Notes under the pieces: generated by a model
What the model was told of the DNA's origin: nothing
The model's input: only the letters and a program-made list of their open reading frames with translations
Database searches by the model: none
DNA from: Williamsia faeni
GTDB lineage: Bacteria; Actinomycetota; Actinomycetes; Mycobacteriales; Mycobacteriaceae
Assembly (NCBI GenBank): GCA_003202005.1
Contig: QJJF01000001.1
Coordinates: 1,147,099 to 1,211,098 of the forward strand
Length of the DNA stretch: 64,000 nt
Reading direction: 5' to 3'
Made by a program: the position numbers and the translations under genes
Shown here: one piece after another, positions 44,288-54,071 of the stretch
Layout of the letters: the number at the start of each line of letters is the position of its first letter
How positions within the stretch are numbered: the first letter of the stretch is position 1

Positions 44288-45490
44288 ATGTCCCTCTCGA
44301 ACGTAGGCTTCACCACTCCGATCACCTCGGACATTGTCCGAGGCGCGATTGAATTGGAACGGACAGCGGGCGGCGGCACCCTCTTTCACCGCCTTCCGGC
44401 GTGGGCTCGTGCTCAAGGCGCTGATTCACAACTGACGATGGCGGAGGCCCAGCCATCGGGCGTGCGACTTGCCTTTCGGACCAGCGCGACGGTGATCGAG
44501 CTCATTGCTCTTCGATCGAGAGTCGTCTACGAGGGCCTGCCGCCGCGTCCTGATGGCGTGATCGAACTCCTCATCGACGGTGTGTTCGTGAGTCGCGCGA
44601 CCACCAGCGGTGGCGTCTCGAATACCGTCAACATGGCGACGGGTTCCGTTGAGAACCAACAGGGTCCGGCCTGCACGATCACGTTCTCGGATCTCCCGGC
44701 CGATGACAAAATGGTCGAAATATGGTTGCCGCACAACGAGGTGATCGAACTGATCTCGCTGCACTCCGACGCACCACTGGATGCCCTGACTTCGCGTGAA
44801 AATCCGGTGTGGCTACATCACGGAAGCTCGATCAGCCAGGGCTCGAATGCGGTGTACCCCACGGACATCTGGCCGGCGGTAGCGGCCCGCGCCGGCACTG
44901 TGGAACTGATCAACCTGGGTTTCGGCGGCAGCGCACTCCTCGACCCGTTCACTGCGCGCACCATGCGGGATACCCCCGCGGACCTGATCAGTCTCAAACT
45001 CGGCATCAACATCGTGAACACCGACGTGATGCGTCTTCGCGCCTTCGTACCGGCCGTGCATGGATTCCTCGACTCCATCCGCGAAAAGCACGCTGACACT
45101 CCACTTCTCGTGGTCTCGCCGATCTATTGCCCGATCCACGAGAACACTCCCGGCCCGGCGTCCTTCGACGTCGATGCTCTCGCCAAAGGATTGGTCCACT
45201 TCGTCGCCACGGGACGCCCCGACGAAGTGGCTCAAGGCAAACTGACTCTCGGCGTCATCCGCGACGAACTCGAGCGCCTCGTTCGGCAACGGCAACAAAC
45301 TGATCCGAACCTGTGGTATCTCGATGGGCGCGCGCTATATGGAGAGACGGATTCACAGGAACACCCACTTCCGGACAATCTGCATCCGGATTCGTTCATC
45401 CATTCGCTCATAGCCGAGCGTTTCAACGCCCTCGCCTTTGGCGCAGGCGCACCACTCGATCCGAGTCAGGTCTCACAGCCGAGTACATAG
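44288..45490 (+). CDS. SGNH/GDSL-type hydrolase with N-terminal beta-sandwich (SsfX3-like)
   Basis: The 400-residue protein has an N-terminal beta-rich domain (about 1-170) and a C-terminal SGNH hydrolase domain with block I HHGSSISQGS (nucleophile Ser), Gly in GFGGSALLDP, Asn in LGIN and the late catalytic DNLHPD. No signal peptide is seen. It probably hydrolyses an ester such as an acyl or acetyl group. Control by the adjacent TetR is likely. Confidence 0.85.
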   Translation: MSLSNVGFTTPITSDIVRGAIELERTAGGGTLFHRLPAWARAQGADSQLTMAEAQPSGVRLAFRTSATVIELIALRSRVVYEGLPPRPDGVIELLIDGVFVSRATTSGGVSNTVNMATGSVENQQGPACTITFSDLPADDKMVEIWLPHNEVIELISLHSDAPLDALTSRENPVWLHHGSSISQGSNAVYPTDIWPAVAARAGTVELINLGFGGSALLDPFTARTMRDTPADLISLKLGINIVNTDVMRLRAFVPAVHGFLDSIREKHADTPLLVVSPIYCPIHENTPGPASFDVDALAKGLVHFVATGRPDEVAQGKLTLGVIRDELERLVRQRQQTDPNLWYLDGRALYGETDSQEHPLPDNLHPDSFIHSLIAERFNALAFGAGAPLDPSQVSQPST

Positions 45491-45507
45491 CCGGGACCTG
45501 ACACGGG

Positions 45508-45861
45508 TCAGGATGACAATTCGTCGACTGTCAATCGTGGCGGTAGAGAGCCGTGTGGAATCGATGGTCCGACGGCCAGACGGCTGCCCGGTGTGCGCCC
45601 GTTGCCCCAGCCGAGTTCTGCTCGGTAGGAGCCGACTTCGGCATCGAGCAATACAGACCGGTCTTGCAAGGGCGTGGACTCCGGCCATACGTACAGCGCG
45701 TCGGTAGGGCAGTACGCCTCACACATGAAGCATGTTTGGCAGTCACTCTGGCGCGCGATCTGCGGAATGCCATCGGGGCCACGGTCGAACACGTCGGTCG
45801 GGCAGGCGTCGATGCATTTGTCGCATCCGATGCAGGCCTGCGCCAGTACTAGTTCGATCAT
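45508..45861 (-). CDS. 2[4Fe-4S] ferredoxin, AprB-like
   Basis: The 117-residue protein has two clusters, CIGCDKCIDACP and CQTCFMCEAYCP, giving two [4Fe-4S] centres, then a C-terminal extension of about 50 residues. Its ATG overlaps the stop of the flavoprotein gene by four bases. The order flavoprotein-ferredoxin matches the AprA/AprB type arrangement, so it likely carries electrons to or from that flavoprotein. Confidence 0.85.
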   Translation of the reverse strand: MIELVLAQACIGCDKCIDACPTDVFDRGPDGIPQIARQSDCQTCFMCEAYCPTDALYVWPESTPLQDRSVLLDAEVGSYRAELGWGNGRTPGSRLAVGPSIPHGSLPPRLTVDELSS

Positions 45862-47456
45862 GAGGCTTGTGCCAATGCAGCCGAGTCGGCCGGGCTCGTT
45901 GACGTCCACACGCTATCGAGCCCACCCGTGAGGATGTGGTGATGCTGATGCGGATCCAGTCCGGGGTGGTCGTCGCGTTTGCTCATCCCTCGAGATTCTG
46001 TGCGGGACAGCGCAGAACGGTACATCCATCGTCCGACTGCGGTGATCGCCGCGGCCTGCCGGGAACGAATGCGCTCGATTCCGTCCGTGGGCGCCAGCCC
46101 GGACGAGAGGTCGATCCAGAGCCGGTCCAGTTGGTCCGCCGCATCGACCATCCGATCGCCGTGGCGCAGGTAGTTCTTGTCGAACGGGAGAAGTTGGGAC
46201 TGGGCCGCGTTGATCACCTCATCTGCCTGCAGGGTTCGCTTCCCGGAGGGATGCAGTCCGGCACGGCCGGCGCCAAGGACATCGGCGGTGGCAACCTTTC
46301 TGGTTTGGCGGAGTGCATGGGCGGCCGCACCGGCGCCGGCCCATGTTCCCGACGACATCGCCCACGCCGAGTTGTGGCTGCCCCCACCGGTGAAGCCGCC
46401 ACAGATGCGTTCCCGGGTGGCCGCGTCGCCGGCCGCGTACAGCCCCGGAACCGTGGTGGCGCAGGAGTCGTCTATGACGTTGATGCCGCCGGTGCCGCGG
46501 ACCGTACCCTCGGCGAGCAGGTCGACCTCGAAACGGTCGGTGAACGGATTGATCCCCTGGCGATCGAACTGCAGGAAGAAGTTGGGCTGACCCCGTCGCA
46601 TCTTCTGCTGGACGTCCTCGTTGGCCCGGTCCAGTTGCGCAAAGACCTTTTCTTGCAACAGGGTTTCGGCGATCACCGATCGCCCGTTGAGCGACCCGGC
46701 CCCCTCGATCACCCGGCCGTCGCCGTGGAAGAAGGTGGCATAGCCGTAGTACGCCGTCTTGGTCACGGTCGATCCGGCGGCGGCAATCCCGTACGCGTTC
46801 GAGAACTCCATCCCGGACAGTTCGGCCCCCACCTCTGCGGCCATGAGTGCACCGTCGCCGGTGTTCACATTGGTGCCGAGAGCTCTGGACAAGAACGCAC
46901 AACCGCCGCTTGCGAGAACCACTGCACCGGCGAGGATGGTGTAGTCGCGGTTCTCGTGGCGCTGGTATCCGGCCGCGCCACGAACCGAACCATCAGTTTC
47001 GACCAGCAGTTCCAAGGCTGGGGAATGGTCGAAAATCCGGACTCCCGCACGCTGGATCCAGGCCCGCATGCGACGCATGTACTCCGGTCCCTGGAGTCCG
47101 GAGCGGTCCGGCGCGCCGGTGTTCGGGTCGATGGGGAAGGGGTACCGACCCTCGGTTCCGATTCGCTTCATGTTCGTGAAAGTCTGTGCCAGAACGCGAT
47201 CCATCCAGTGATGAGAGGCGAGGTGGCCACCGAGCGCTTCGCGGCCGGCCTTCGCGGCGCTGCGCAAGTCGGGGTCCGGGGCGACGTACCAGACGCCGGT
47301 CCCGGCCGGCGCGGTCGCACCACTTGTTCCGCAATAACCCTTGTCCACCAGGATCACCCCGGCACCGCTCTCACGGGCGTGCAGCGCGGCCCAGGTGGCG
47401 GCCGGACCGCCTCCGATCACGAGCACATCGGTGGACAACTCCAATGGTGTGGACAT
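45858..47456 (-). CDS. FAD-dependent oxidoreductase of the fumarate/adenylylsulfate reductase flavoprotein family
   Basis: The 532-residue protein has the N-terminal FAD motif VLVIGGGPAATWAALHA, the VDKGYCGTSGA segment, a substrate-cap region and the C-terminal RTESRGMSKRDDHP motif of the SdhA/FrdA/AprA family. There is no accompanying sulfate-activation gene, so adenylylsulfate reduction is not shown. It forms an overlapping gene pair with the ferredoxin. Substrate unknown. Confidence 0.82.
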   Translation of the reverse strand: MSTPLELSTDVLVIGGGPAATWAALHARESGAGVILVDKGYCGTSGATAPAGTGVWYVAPDPDLRSAAKAGREALGGHLASHHWMDRVLAQTFTNMKRIGTEGRYPFPIDPNTGAPDRSGLQGPEYMRRMRAWIQRAGVRIFDHSPALELLVETDGSVRGAAGYQRHENRDYTILAGAVVLASGGCAFLSRALGTNVNTGDGALMAAEVGAELSGMEFSNAYGIAAAGSTVTKTAYYGYATFFHGDGRVIEGAGSLNGRSVIAETLLQEKVFAQLDRANEDVQQKMRRGQPNFFLQFDRQGINPFTDRFEVDLLAEGTVRGTGGINVIDDSCATTVPGLYAAGDAATRERICGGFTGGGSHNSAWAMSSGTWAGAGAAAHALRQTRKVATADVLGAGRAGLHPSGKRTLQADEVINAAQSQLLPFDKNYLRHGDRMVDAADQLDRLWIDLSSGLAPTDGIERIRSRQAAAITAVGRWMYRSALSRTESRGMSKRDDHPGLDPHQHHHILTGGLDSVWTSTSPADSAALAQAS

Positions 47457-47654
47457 GTATCTCCTGACAAAGGCCGGCTCACCTGATCGGCGACATGGGG
47501 TGTGTGGGGAATACTAGGACCGGGATTGCGATGCGGGGATGGTTGTGGTCAGGGTGATTCTGTTGGACCGAGCGCCGGACTCGCGATCGAATCAATTACC
47601 GCACAGAGGTTTTAAGGCTGGTACTAGCGGTGGTATTTGGCAGCATGGTTCACC

Positions 47655-48479
47655 ATGAGCCTTCAATCGATCGAGCTAGCCGCCGGCACGAGCATCCCGC
47701 AGCTGGGACTGGGCGTTTTCCAGGTGGTACCAGAAGTGACCGAGTCGACTGTCGAGAAGGCGCTGCGCGCCGGATATCGGCATATCGATACGGCGGCGAT
47801 CTACGGCAACGAAGCCGAAGTGGGCAAGGCTGTCGCCGGATCGGATCTCGACCGCTCGGACATCTTCGTGACAACCAAGCTGTGGAACAGCGAGCAAGGC
47901 TTTGAGACCACGCTGGCGGCGTTCGAGAAGAGCCGAGCCGCGCTGGGGCTTGACGTGATCGATCTCTACCTCATCCACTGGCCGACGCCGGAACGCGACA
48001 AGTTCGTCGACAGCTGGCGCGCGCTCGAGAAGTTGCAGGCCGACGGCGCTGTGCGAGCGATCGGTGTATCGAACTTCCGCGTCGTGGATCTGCAGCGGTT
48101 GCTCGATGAGGGGCTGTCGACGCCGTCGATCAACCAGATCGAGTTGCATCCCTACCTAGCGCAGCCGGAACTGCGCGAGTTCCACCGGAAGCACGGGATC
48201 GTCACCGAAGCCTGGAGTCCGCTGGGCCGGGGCGGCGCGATTCTCACCGACCCCGTTGTCACGAGTATCGCCGCGGAGCTCGATGCCAGTGCGGCGCAGG
48301 TGTTGATCGCGTGGCAGCTGGCAATCGGGAATGTCGTCATCCCGCGATCCACCAACGTCTCACGGATTTCCGAGAACCTCGCTGCAGCTGAAATCACCTT
48401 GACGGCAGACCAATTGAATCTCTTGAACAGCTTGGACCGGGCTGAGCGGATTGGGCCGGACCCCGCCGACCTCAACTGA
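47655..48479 (+). CDS. aldo/keto reductase
   Basis: The 274-residue TIM-barrel reductase has DTAAIYGNE (catalytic Asp and Tyr), the Lys in VTTKLWN and the His in LIHWPTP, and ends with the NADPH-binding IPRSTNVSRI. It reduces aldehydes or ketones with NADPH. ATG at MSLQSIELAAG is preferred over an upstream TTG. Its stop overlaps the convergent SDR by 8 bp. Confidence 0.9.
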   Translation: MSLQSIELAAGTSIPQLGLGVFQVVPEVTESTVEKALRAGYRHIDTAAIYGNEAEVGKAVAGSDLDRSDIFVTTKLWNSEQGFETTLAAFEKSRAALGLDVIDLYLIHWPTPERDKFVDSWRALEKLQADGAVRAIGVSNFRVVDLQRLLDEGLSTPSINQIELHPYLAQPELREFHRKHGIVTEAWSPLGRGGAILTDPVVTSIAAELDASAAQVLIAWQLAIGNVVIPRSTNVSRISENLAAAEITLTADQLNLLNSLDRAERIGPDPADLN

Positions 48480-49377
48480 GGGCGTCAGGTCCGCCGGGTG
48501 GCACGACGCCGGTCGCCAGGTTCCGTGCGCTGGTGAATCGGCCGAGTGCTGCTGTCTCCCGGTCCATCAGCGGAAGGGTCGTCGGTACCGTCTCGGCGAG
48601 TTGACGACCGACGGCGGCGGATGAGAATGCAGGCTTGAACCAACGCATCAGGCCGACCCAGCGTGGCACGTAAACACGGCGCTTGCGCCGTTCGATCCCG
48701 CGAACAAATGCGCCGGCACAGTCTTCCACCGGCACCAGCTTGCTCAGCGGCCCGGGCAAAGAGTCGAGCATCTCGGTGAACGTGGACAGATCTCGCTGAG
48801 AGTCACGCACCAGCGGGGTATCGATCCACGACATGTGGGCGCTGCCCACCGCAACACCCTGATGTGCGACTTCTAGCCGCAGGGCGTTGGCAAAGTTCTC
48901 GACCCCGGCTTTGCTGGCGGCGTAGGCGGCCATCCCCGGCCCCGCTACGTAGGCGGCCATCGATGACACCACCAGCACGTAGCCCTGTCGTGCGATCAGG
49001 TGTGGCAGGGCTGCCCGGACCGTATGGAAAACCCCGGTGACGTTGATGTCGATCACGCGGCGAAACGTCACCGGATCGACGTGCAGCACCGACCCGTAGC
49101 TCGCGATACCGGCGTTGGCCAGGACCGCATCGATCCCTCCGAAAGCATTCACGCCGGTGTCTACGGCGGCCTGCATTGCGGCCAGATCGGTCACGTCCGC
49201 GACCGCGGAGATGGCGGTTTTCGGTCCGAGTTCGTCAGCCAGTTGACGTAGCGAGTTCTCATCGACGTCGACGAGGATCACCTTCGCGCCACGAGCGGCC
49301 AGCGCGCGGGCTGTTGCCGCGCCGATACCGCTTCCGGCCCCGGTGATGAAAACGACCTTGTTGCGCAGTGTCGCCAT
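48472..49377 (-). CDS. SDR family oxidoreductase
   Basis: The 301-residue SDR has TGAGSGIG, NAG in ANAGI, catalytic Ser in VVSSMAAY and YAASK. The C-terminal extension of about 60 residues (KRRVYVPRWVGLMRW) is seen in membrane-associated SDRs of Mycobacteriales. ATG is at MATLRNKVVFITG; an upstream frame of 51 codons is disregarded. Divergent from the next gene. Confidence 0.85.
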   Translation of the reverse strand: MATLRNKVVFITGAGSGIGAATARALAARGAKVILVDVDENSLRQLADELGPKTAISAVADVTDLAAMQAAVDTGVNAFGGIDAVLANAGIASYGSVLHVDPVTFRRVIDINVTGVFHTVRAALPHLIARQGYVLVVSSMAAYVAGPGMAAYAASKAGVENFANALRLEVAHQGVAVGSAHMSWIDTPLVRDSQRDLSTFTEMLDSLPGPLSKLVPVEDCAGAFVRGIERRKRRVYVPRWVGLMRWFKPAFSSAAVGRQLAETVPTTLPLMDRETAALGRFTSARNLATGVVPPGGPDALS

Positions 49378-49501
49378 GGCTGCATCCTTTGCCGAGGTGG
49401 GGGCGATCCCTTGCAGGTGTGGACAGCTAGATCCTAGTAGCCCGCCGGGGTCGGAAAACAGGGAAAACGTCGCAGATCGGTAGATCCGGCATCCTGTAGA
49501 G

Positions 49502-50194
49502 GTGGATGCGTTTTTCGAGTTCGTTGGCAACTACTTCTGGCTGGTGTTTGTGTTCGGTGGCGCCATCGGTGGTGGTCTCAAAGCGATCGGTGCGGCCAAT
49601 GAGCGTCGCGCCGAGCGCAGACAGGAGCGGTACCGCCTCAAACAGCAGACGAAGCTTGCGGAACTCGAGGCGTCCGGTCAACGGCGGGTGGACGCCGAAG
49701 CTGTGCGACGGGACATCGCGAAGAGTCTCGATCAGCACAACCAGACCGATGTGCGCTGGTTCGCCTACGAACTCGATGCGGCGACCTTGCTCGACTTCCC
49801 GATGATGATCGACCTGCGTGAACCGCTCACCATCGAGTTCCACCGGGCGAAACGCAAGACCGATTTGTTGCGGCCGGACAGCGTCGATGACCTCGTCGAC
49901 GACAGTGATCGGCGGCGTGAATATCGCGACGCTGTGCACGCGTACGCCACCGCCTTCGACGTGGCCGAGACCGAAGCGAAACGCCGTCGCCGGTCGGGGT
50001 TCAGTGACGAGGAGCAGCAGCGTTTGCAGCGGGCGCAACGACTGCTCCAACTGGCTCAGGATGCCGGCGCGAGCCCGGAGGAACGGCGCAGTGCCTATGC
50101 GAGAGCCCGCAAAGAACTCGACGGGCTGATCGTGTTGCCGGCGGCAACCACGCAACAGCTCGAGCAGCGGGTGGCAGGTCAGCTCGAGCGGTGA
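49502..50194 (+). CDS. hypothetical membrane-anchored coiled-coil protein
   Basis: The 230-residue protein has one N-terminal membrane helix (FFEFVGNYFWLVFVFGGAIG) and then a long charged helix rich in Arg/Glu/Gln (about residues 35-60 and 150-230). No catalytic motif is recognised. GTG start. Function unknown; the topology suggests a cytoplasmic scaffold anchored in the membrane. Confidence 0.7.
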   Translation: MDAFFEFVGNYFWLVFVFGGAIGGGLKAIGAANERRAERRQERYRLKQQTKLAELEASGQRRVDAEAVRRDIAKSLDQHNQTDVRWFAYELDAATLLDFPMMIDLREPLTIEFHRAKRKTDLLRPDSVDDLVDDSDRRREYRDAVHAYATAFDVAETEAKRRRRSGFSDEEQQRLQRAQRLLQLAQDAGASPEERRSAYARARKELDGLIVLPAATTQQLEQRVAGQLER

Positions 50195-50204
50195 GGTCCG
50201 CCGA

Positions 50205-51575
50205 TCACGATGCGGTGGTCGGGACGCGTTTGCTCAGGAGCCAGGCACCGATGCCCACGGCAGCAAAAACCACGGACACCGTGATGAGGGTCAACACGAA
50301 CCCTTGGTCGCCGCCACCGTAGACGGCCATCAGGGCAACGCTGACCGCGCTTCCCACGGTGAATCCCAGGTACCGGAGCACCAAGTTGAAAGCCATTGCG
50401 CTGCCGGTCTCTTCGCTGGGAATGTGCGGAATGATCAGCACCGCCAGCGAAGAGAAGCTGAATCCGCTTCCCAGACCGCCGATGGTCATCCAGAGCACTG
50501 CCCAGGCGACGTGGTTGTGAGCCACGGCCAGACCCACGGTAGAGCACATGAAGATCGCGCAGCCCAACGGCAGCACCAGGTCTGGGCCGAATCTGTTCAC
50601 CGCAGCCAGCGACAACCGACTGCCGACAACGCTCATCAGAGAGTAGGGCGTCAGCATCAGTCCGGCGACGGCGAGTGATTTGTCCAGCCCCCAGTCAGGG
50701 TTTTGGACGAGCACGATGACAAGCGTCAGCAGCGTGTACATCGCGATACCACCGCCCGCTGCAACAAGGTTCGGTGCCGCAACCCCGGGCCGGACCGCGA
50801 GCCGCAGGTCGACCAGCGGCTGGTCACAGCGCAGTGACCACACGATCCACAGCGTGAACGCGGCGACACCGACGACGGCCAGACCGAGCGTGCGAGCGGA
50901 CAGCCATCCCCAGGTCTCGCCATGGCTGACAGCGAGCAAGAAGGTGCCGGTACCGCTCGACAACAGCAGCGCGCCAATCCAATCCACCGGCATCCGGGTG
51001 GAAGCACGCGATGAGGGAATGTATCGGAGGGCCAAGATCAGTGTTATCAGGCTGAGAGATGCACCGAGCCAGTAGGCGGTATGCAAACCCCACAGGTCTG
51101 CGACGGTTGCGGTGATCGGGTAGCCGAGTCCGGCTCCGGCAACCCCGGCCACCGACAATATTGCGATTGCCGGGGCCAACCGCGACACCGCAAACGATTC
51201 ACGGGCAACTGCCATCGCAAGGGGTACCAGCGCCATGCCGACCCCCTGGAACGTCCGGCCGATCACCAAGGCCACGAAACCCAGTGGCAGAGCGGACAAG
51301 ACGCAGCCGGCGGTCACGATGAGAAGTCCGACAAGAATCGTCGGACGTCGCCATGAACCGCCACCCAGCCGGCCGAGGACCGGTGTCGAGATGGCTGCCA
51401 TGAGCAATGTCGCAGTCAGCGTCCACTGGGCCTGGGTGATCTCGATGTCGAACTCGGTGGAAATCTTCGGGACCAGGGGCGCGCCGAGACTGCTGACGAT
51501 GGACGTGATCGTGGTGACCAGGCTCAGGGTGAACAGCAGGACGCCGTACCGGGGCGGTTGGCTGTTCGCGGTCAT
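50205..51575 (-). CDS. MFS transporter
   Basis: The 456-residue protein has about 12-14 hydrophobic segments, with GRLGGGSWRRP in the motif A position and an N-terminal GVLLFTLSLVTTI segment. It probably exports a drug or metabolite. The ATG lies 25 bp after the hydrolase gene, which is in the same orientation, so the pair may be co-transcribed. Confidence 0.85.
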   Translation of the reverse strand: MTANSQPPRYGVLLFTLSLVTTITSIVSSLGAPLVPKISTEFDIEITQAQWTLTATLLMAAISTPVLGRLGGGSWRRPTILVGLLIVTAGCVLSALPLGFVALVIGRTFQGVGMALVPLAMAVARESFAVSRLAPAIAILSVAGVAGAGLGYPITATVADLWGLHTAYWLGASLSLITLILALRYIPSSRASTRMPVDWIGALLLSSGTGTFLLAVSHGETWGWLSARTLGLAVVGVAAFTLWIVWSLRCDQPLVDLRLAVRPGVAAPNLVAAGGGIAMYTLLTLVIVLVQNPDWGLDKSLAVAGLMLTPYSLMSVVGSRLSLAAVNRFGPDLVLPLGCAIFMCSTVGLAVAHNHVAWAVLWMTIGGLGSGFSFSSLAVLIIPHIPSEETGSAMAFNLVLRYLGFTVGSAVSVALMAVYGGGDQGFVLTLITVSVVFAAVGIGAWLLSKRVPTTAS

Positions 51576-51600
51576 CAGTGAACGGGACCCACCGAAAGTG

Positions 51601-52497
51601 TCACCGTGCTGAGTCCCACTGCGCCAAGACCGTTCGCAGAATTGCCACCAGCGGCAGCGGCTGATCAAACATCGGGTGATGACCGGCATCCGGGAGGTCG
51701 ACCACGGTGGCCGGGTTCGCGAACAGGCCGGCGATTTCCTGGGCCATTTCGGGACTGACCATGCCCAGCTCGCACCGGATGTACAGCGACGGGGTCACGA
51801 TTTGGGTGAGCAGTTCGCGCAGATTCACCATGCGGCCGGCTTCGTGCCGTTTGCGGAACATCTCCGGATCGAACTTCCACACCCACCCGGCCTCGGTCTC
51901 TTTCACCGATTCTTCGGCGACGTGCCGGGCCACGTAGGGCAACAGGGTGTCCTGCCGTGGCTCGGTCCGGAACCGGACGCAGATCTCCTCCTTGTTCGGG
52001 TGCGCCTTCGGGACGCGCGCGAGCTGCCGGATGATGATCTCCTCCGGCGGTTCGTCGAACAGGGGTGAGTCGATGATGACCAGGCCTGCCGCGGCATCGT
52101 TGTGAGTTGCGCCGAGTATCGCGGTCACCCATCCGCCCATGCTGTGCCCGACCACGTAGGGCTTGCCGGAAATCCCGCCGGCCTTGGCCACCTCGATGAC
52201 CTCGCTCGTCCACTGGTCCATCGGGTACTGCTCGCGGATCTCGCTGTCTCCGTGGCCGGAGAGGTCAATTGCGACGACTCGATGCGACGACGCGAGGAGC
52301 GGGGCGATGTGGTCCCACCAACCGGAATGGGCCGAGCCGCCGTGGACCAGAACGACACCGGGCCTGCCTTCGTCGCCCCAACAGCGCAGGTGCACGCGCG
52401 AGCCGTTGATCTGCACATCGCGGTGTTCGGGCTTGTTGGCCAGCGCGGCGGCAAACCAACGCGGCTCCGTGATCGGGCTGGATGTTTCGGCCGTCAT
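51601..52497 (-). CDS. alpha/beta hydrolase
   Basis: The 298-residue protein has the oxyanion HGG in VLVHGGSAHSGWWDH, the nucleophile elbow GHSMGGW and the catalytic His in AGHHPMFD. The family hydrolyses esters, lactones or C-C bonds. It is divergent from the DUF6328 gene and precedes an MFS gene. Specific substrate unknown. Confidence 0.88.
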   Translation of the reverse strand: MTAETSSPITEPRWFAAALANKPEHRDVQINGSRVHLRCWGDEGRPGVVLVHGGSAHSGWWDHIAPLLASSHRVVAIDLSGHGDSEIREQYPMDQWTSEVIEVAKAGGISGKPYVVGHSMGGWVTAILGATHNDAAAGLVIIDSPLFDEPPEEIIIRQLARVPKAHPNKEEICVRFRTEPRQDTLLPYVARHVAEESVKETEAGWVWKFDPEMFRKRHEAGRMVNLRELLTQIVTPSLYIRCELGMVSPEMAQEIAGLFANPATVVDLPDAGHHPMFDQPLPLVAILRTVLAQWDSAR

Positions 52498-52618
52498 CAG
52501 TTACTCCTTCGCCACGCAAATGTTCCCTCAGCCTATCGACCAGCGGAAACCGGTTGTTTGTCGGGACGCAACTTCTTGAATGGTTGCCTCCGGACTCAGC
52601 TGCGCCCACGATTGATCG

Positions 52619-53110
52619 ATGGCGAGTGATCTCGACAACGACGAGTGGGATGACAAGGAACGCAACGAGACCCCGACCGAGCGACTCGACCGCAACTGGT
52701 CGAGCCTGCTGCAGGAATTGCGTGTGGTGCAGACGGGTATCCAGGTACTCACCGGCTTTCTCTTCACGATTCCGTTCCAGAGCCTCTTCTACGATCAGGA
52801 CAATTTCTTCCGGACCGTCTACCTAGTGACGCTGTCGGCATCTGTCGGCGCAACCGTGCTGCTGCTGGCGCCGGCCTCGATGCACCGCATCCTTTTTCGC
52901 AGGCACCGGTTGGCGGAACTGGTGCAGTCCGCGCAACGCTTTGCGCTCGGTGGCCTGATCCTCATCGGAGTGGCGATGACCGGGGTGGTCATGATGGTGT
53001 TCGAGCTGGTGGTGGGGCGGATCGCAGGGTCGGTGGCAGGTGGGGTGGCGGCGCTGTCGTTTGTCTACTTCTGGTTTCTCTTTCCGTGGCGGTACCGCCA
53101 CATCGACTAG
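52619..53110 (+). CDS. DUF6328 family membrane protein
   Basis: The 163-residue protein opens with an acidic stretch, then the family block RNETPTERLDRNWSSLLQEL, followed by four hydrophobic segments. This N-terminal signature is typical of DUF6328 proteins of actinobacteria. Function unknown; probably an integral membrane protein. Confidence 0.8.
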   Translation: MASDLDNDEWDDKERNETPTERLDRNWSSLLQELRVVQTGIQVLTGFLFTIPFQSLFYDQDNFFRTVYLVTLSASVGATVLLLAPASMHRILFRRHRLAELVQSAQRFALGGLILIGVAMTGVVMMVFELVVGRIAGSVAGGVAALSFVYFWFLFPWRYRHID

Positions 53111-53116
53111 TTTTGA

Positions 53117-53131
53117 TCATGACGGTCATGA
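53117..53131. promoter_or_regulatory. inverted repeat upstream of the SCO6745-like gene
   Basis: TCATGAC-G-GTCATGA is a perfect 7-1-7 inverted repeat 50 bp before the SCO6745-family ATG. It may be an operator. Confidence 0.4.
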
Positions 53132-53180
53132 ACCCGCCGAATCCTGGTGAGTGTCACGACCCCGGTGGCATGCTCGATTC

Positions 53181-54050
53181 ATGGCCATCGACTTGCCCAC
53201 GGCTCGACGACTATGGCGGCTCCTCGAACCTGTGCATGCCGTCACCTACTTCTCCGACGAAACCCGTGAGGCGCTCTCCGCGGCCGGGTACCGCGGATTC
53301 TGGATGGGCTACTTCGCTGCCCGGGCCGCACCACTCGGACCGGTGGGTCCGGAGATCGTCACGGCGCTGTTCTACAACTTCGCGCCGTCCCACGTAGCGC
53401 GGGCCATCCCGGACGCGTGGGATTTCGCGCCTCCGGAGACGGCATTGAAGGTCCGCCAGGATGCCGCGGTGGCGACGCTGTCGCGCATGCTCGGCGACGG
53501 GGCCGCCGATGCCGTCGATCGGGCGGTCGCGGTGCTGTACCCGGTGGCGCAGAACGCGGACCTCGGCGGGCGGGCACTGTTTGCCGCCAACGCGGCGTTG
53601 CCCTGGCCTGCCGATCGGATCGGTGCCCTTTGGCATGCGGCGACCCTGTTGCGCGAACACCGGGGTGACGGGCATGTGGCAGCTCTGACCACGGCGGGGA
53701 TCACCGGCCGGGAAGCCGGTGTCCTGCATGCCACCGCGACGGCGATCCCACGGTCGGTTCTCGAAACCAGCCGCCACTACACCGAGGAGGAATGGGAGTC
53801 GGTGACGGCGAGGCTGGCGGAGCGGGGTCTCCTCGACCGCTCCGGCGCCATCACACCCGCGGGCCGCGCGCTCAAGGCGGAGATAGAGAACACCACGGAC
53901 CGGCTCGCTGCACCCGCGTACGCGCGACTGACCGACAGCGACGTCGACGATCTGACGACGTCGTTGATGGAACTCACCACAGCGGTGGTGGCAAGCGGTG
54001 AGATCCCGTCGGTGACCCCGATCGGTCGTGGACTAGACGAGGTGGGGTGA
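53181..54050 (+). CDS. SCO6745 family protein (helix-turn-helix-like)
   Basis: The 289-residue protein starts with RRLWRLLEPVHAVTYFSDE, followed by GFWMGYFAARAAPLG, both hallmarks of the SCO6745 family, and has a C-terminal winged-helix-like region (WESVTARLAERGLLDRSG). Its role is unknown; a regulatory function is plausible. ATG is used instead of an upstream GTG that adds ten weak residues. Confidence 0.82.
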   Translation: MAIDLPTARRLWRLLEPVHAVTYFSDETREALSAAGYRGFWMGYFAARAAPLGPVGPEIVTALFYNFAPSHVARAIPDAWDFAPPETALKVRQDAAVATLSRMLGDGAADAVDRAVAVLYPVAQNADLGGRALFAANAALPWPADRIGALWHAATLLREHRGDGHVAALTTAGITGREAGVLHATATAIPRSVLETSRHYTEEEWESVTARLAERGLLDRSGAITPAGRALKAEIENTTDRLAAPAYARLTDSDVDDLTTSLMELTTAVVASGEIPSVTPIGRGLDEVG

Positions 54051-54071
54051 TCACCACTTACACTCGGCACC

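Noticed and set aside
45496-45512. CCTGACACGGGTCAGG hairpin as a terminator
   Set aside because: The stem is only six to seven bp and overlaps the ferredoxin stop; support is too weak to list as a terminator.
45936-47486. 516-codon rightward frame opposite the AprA-like flavoprotein
   Set aside because: The leftward frame has GGGPAATWA and RTESRG motifs; the rightward frame has none.
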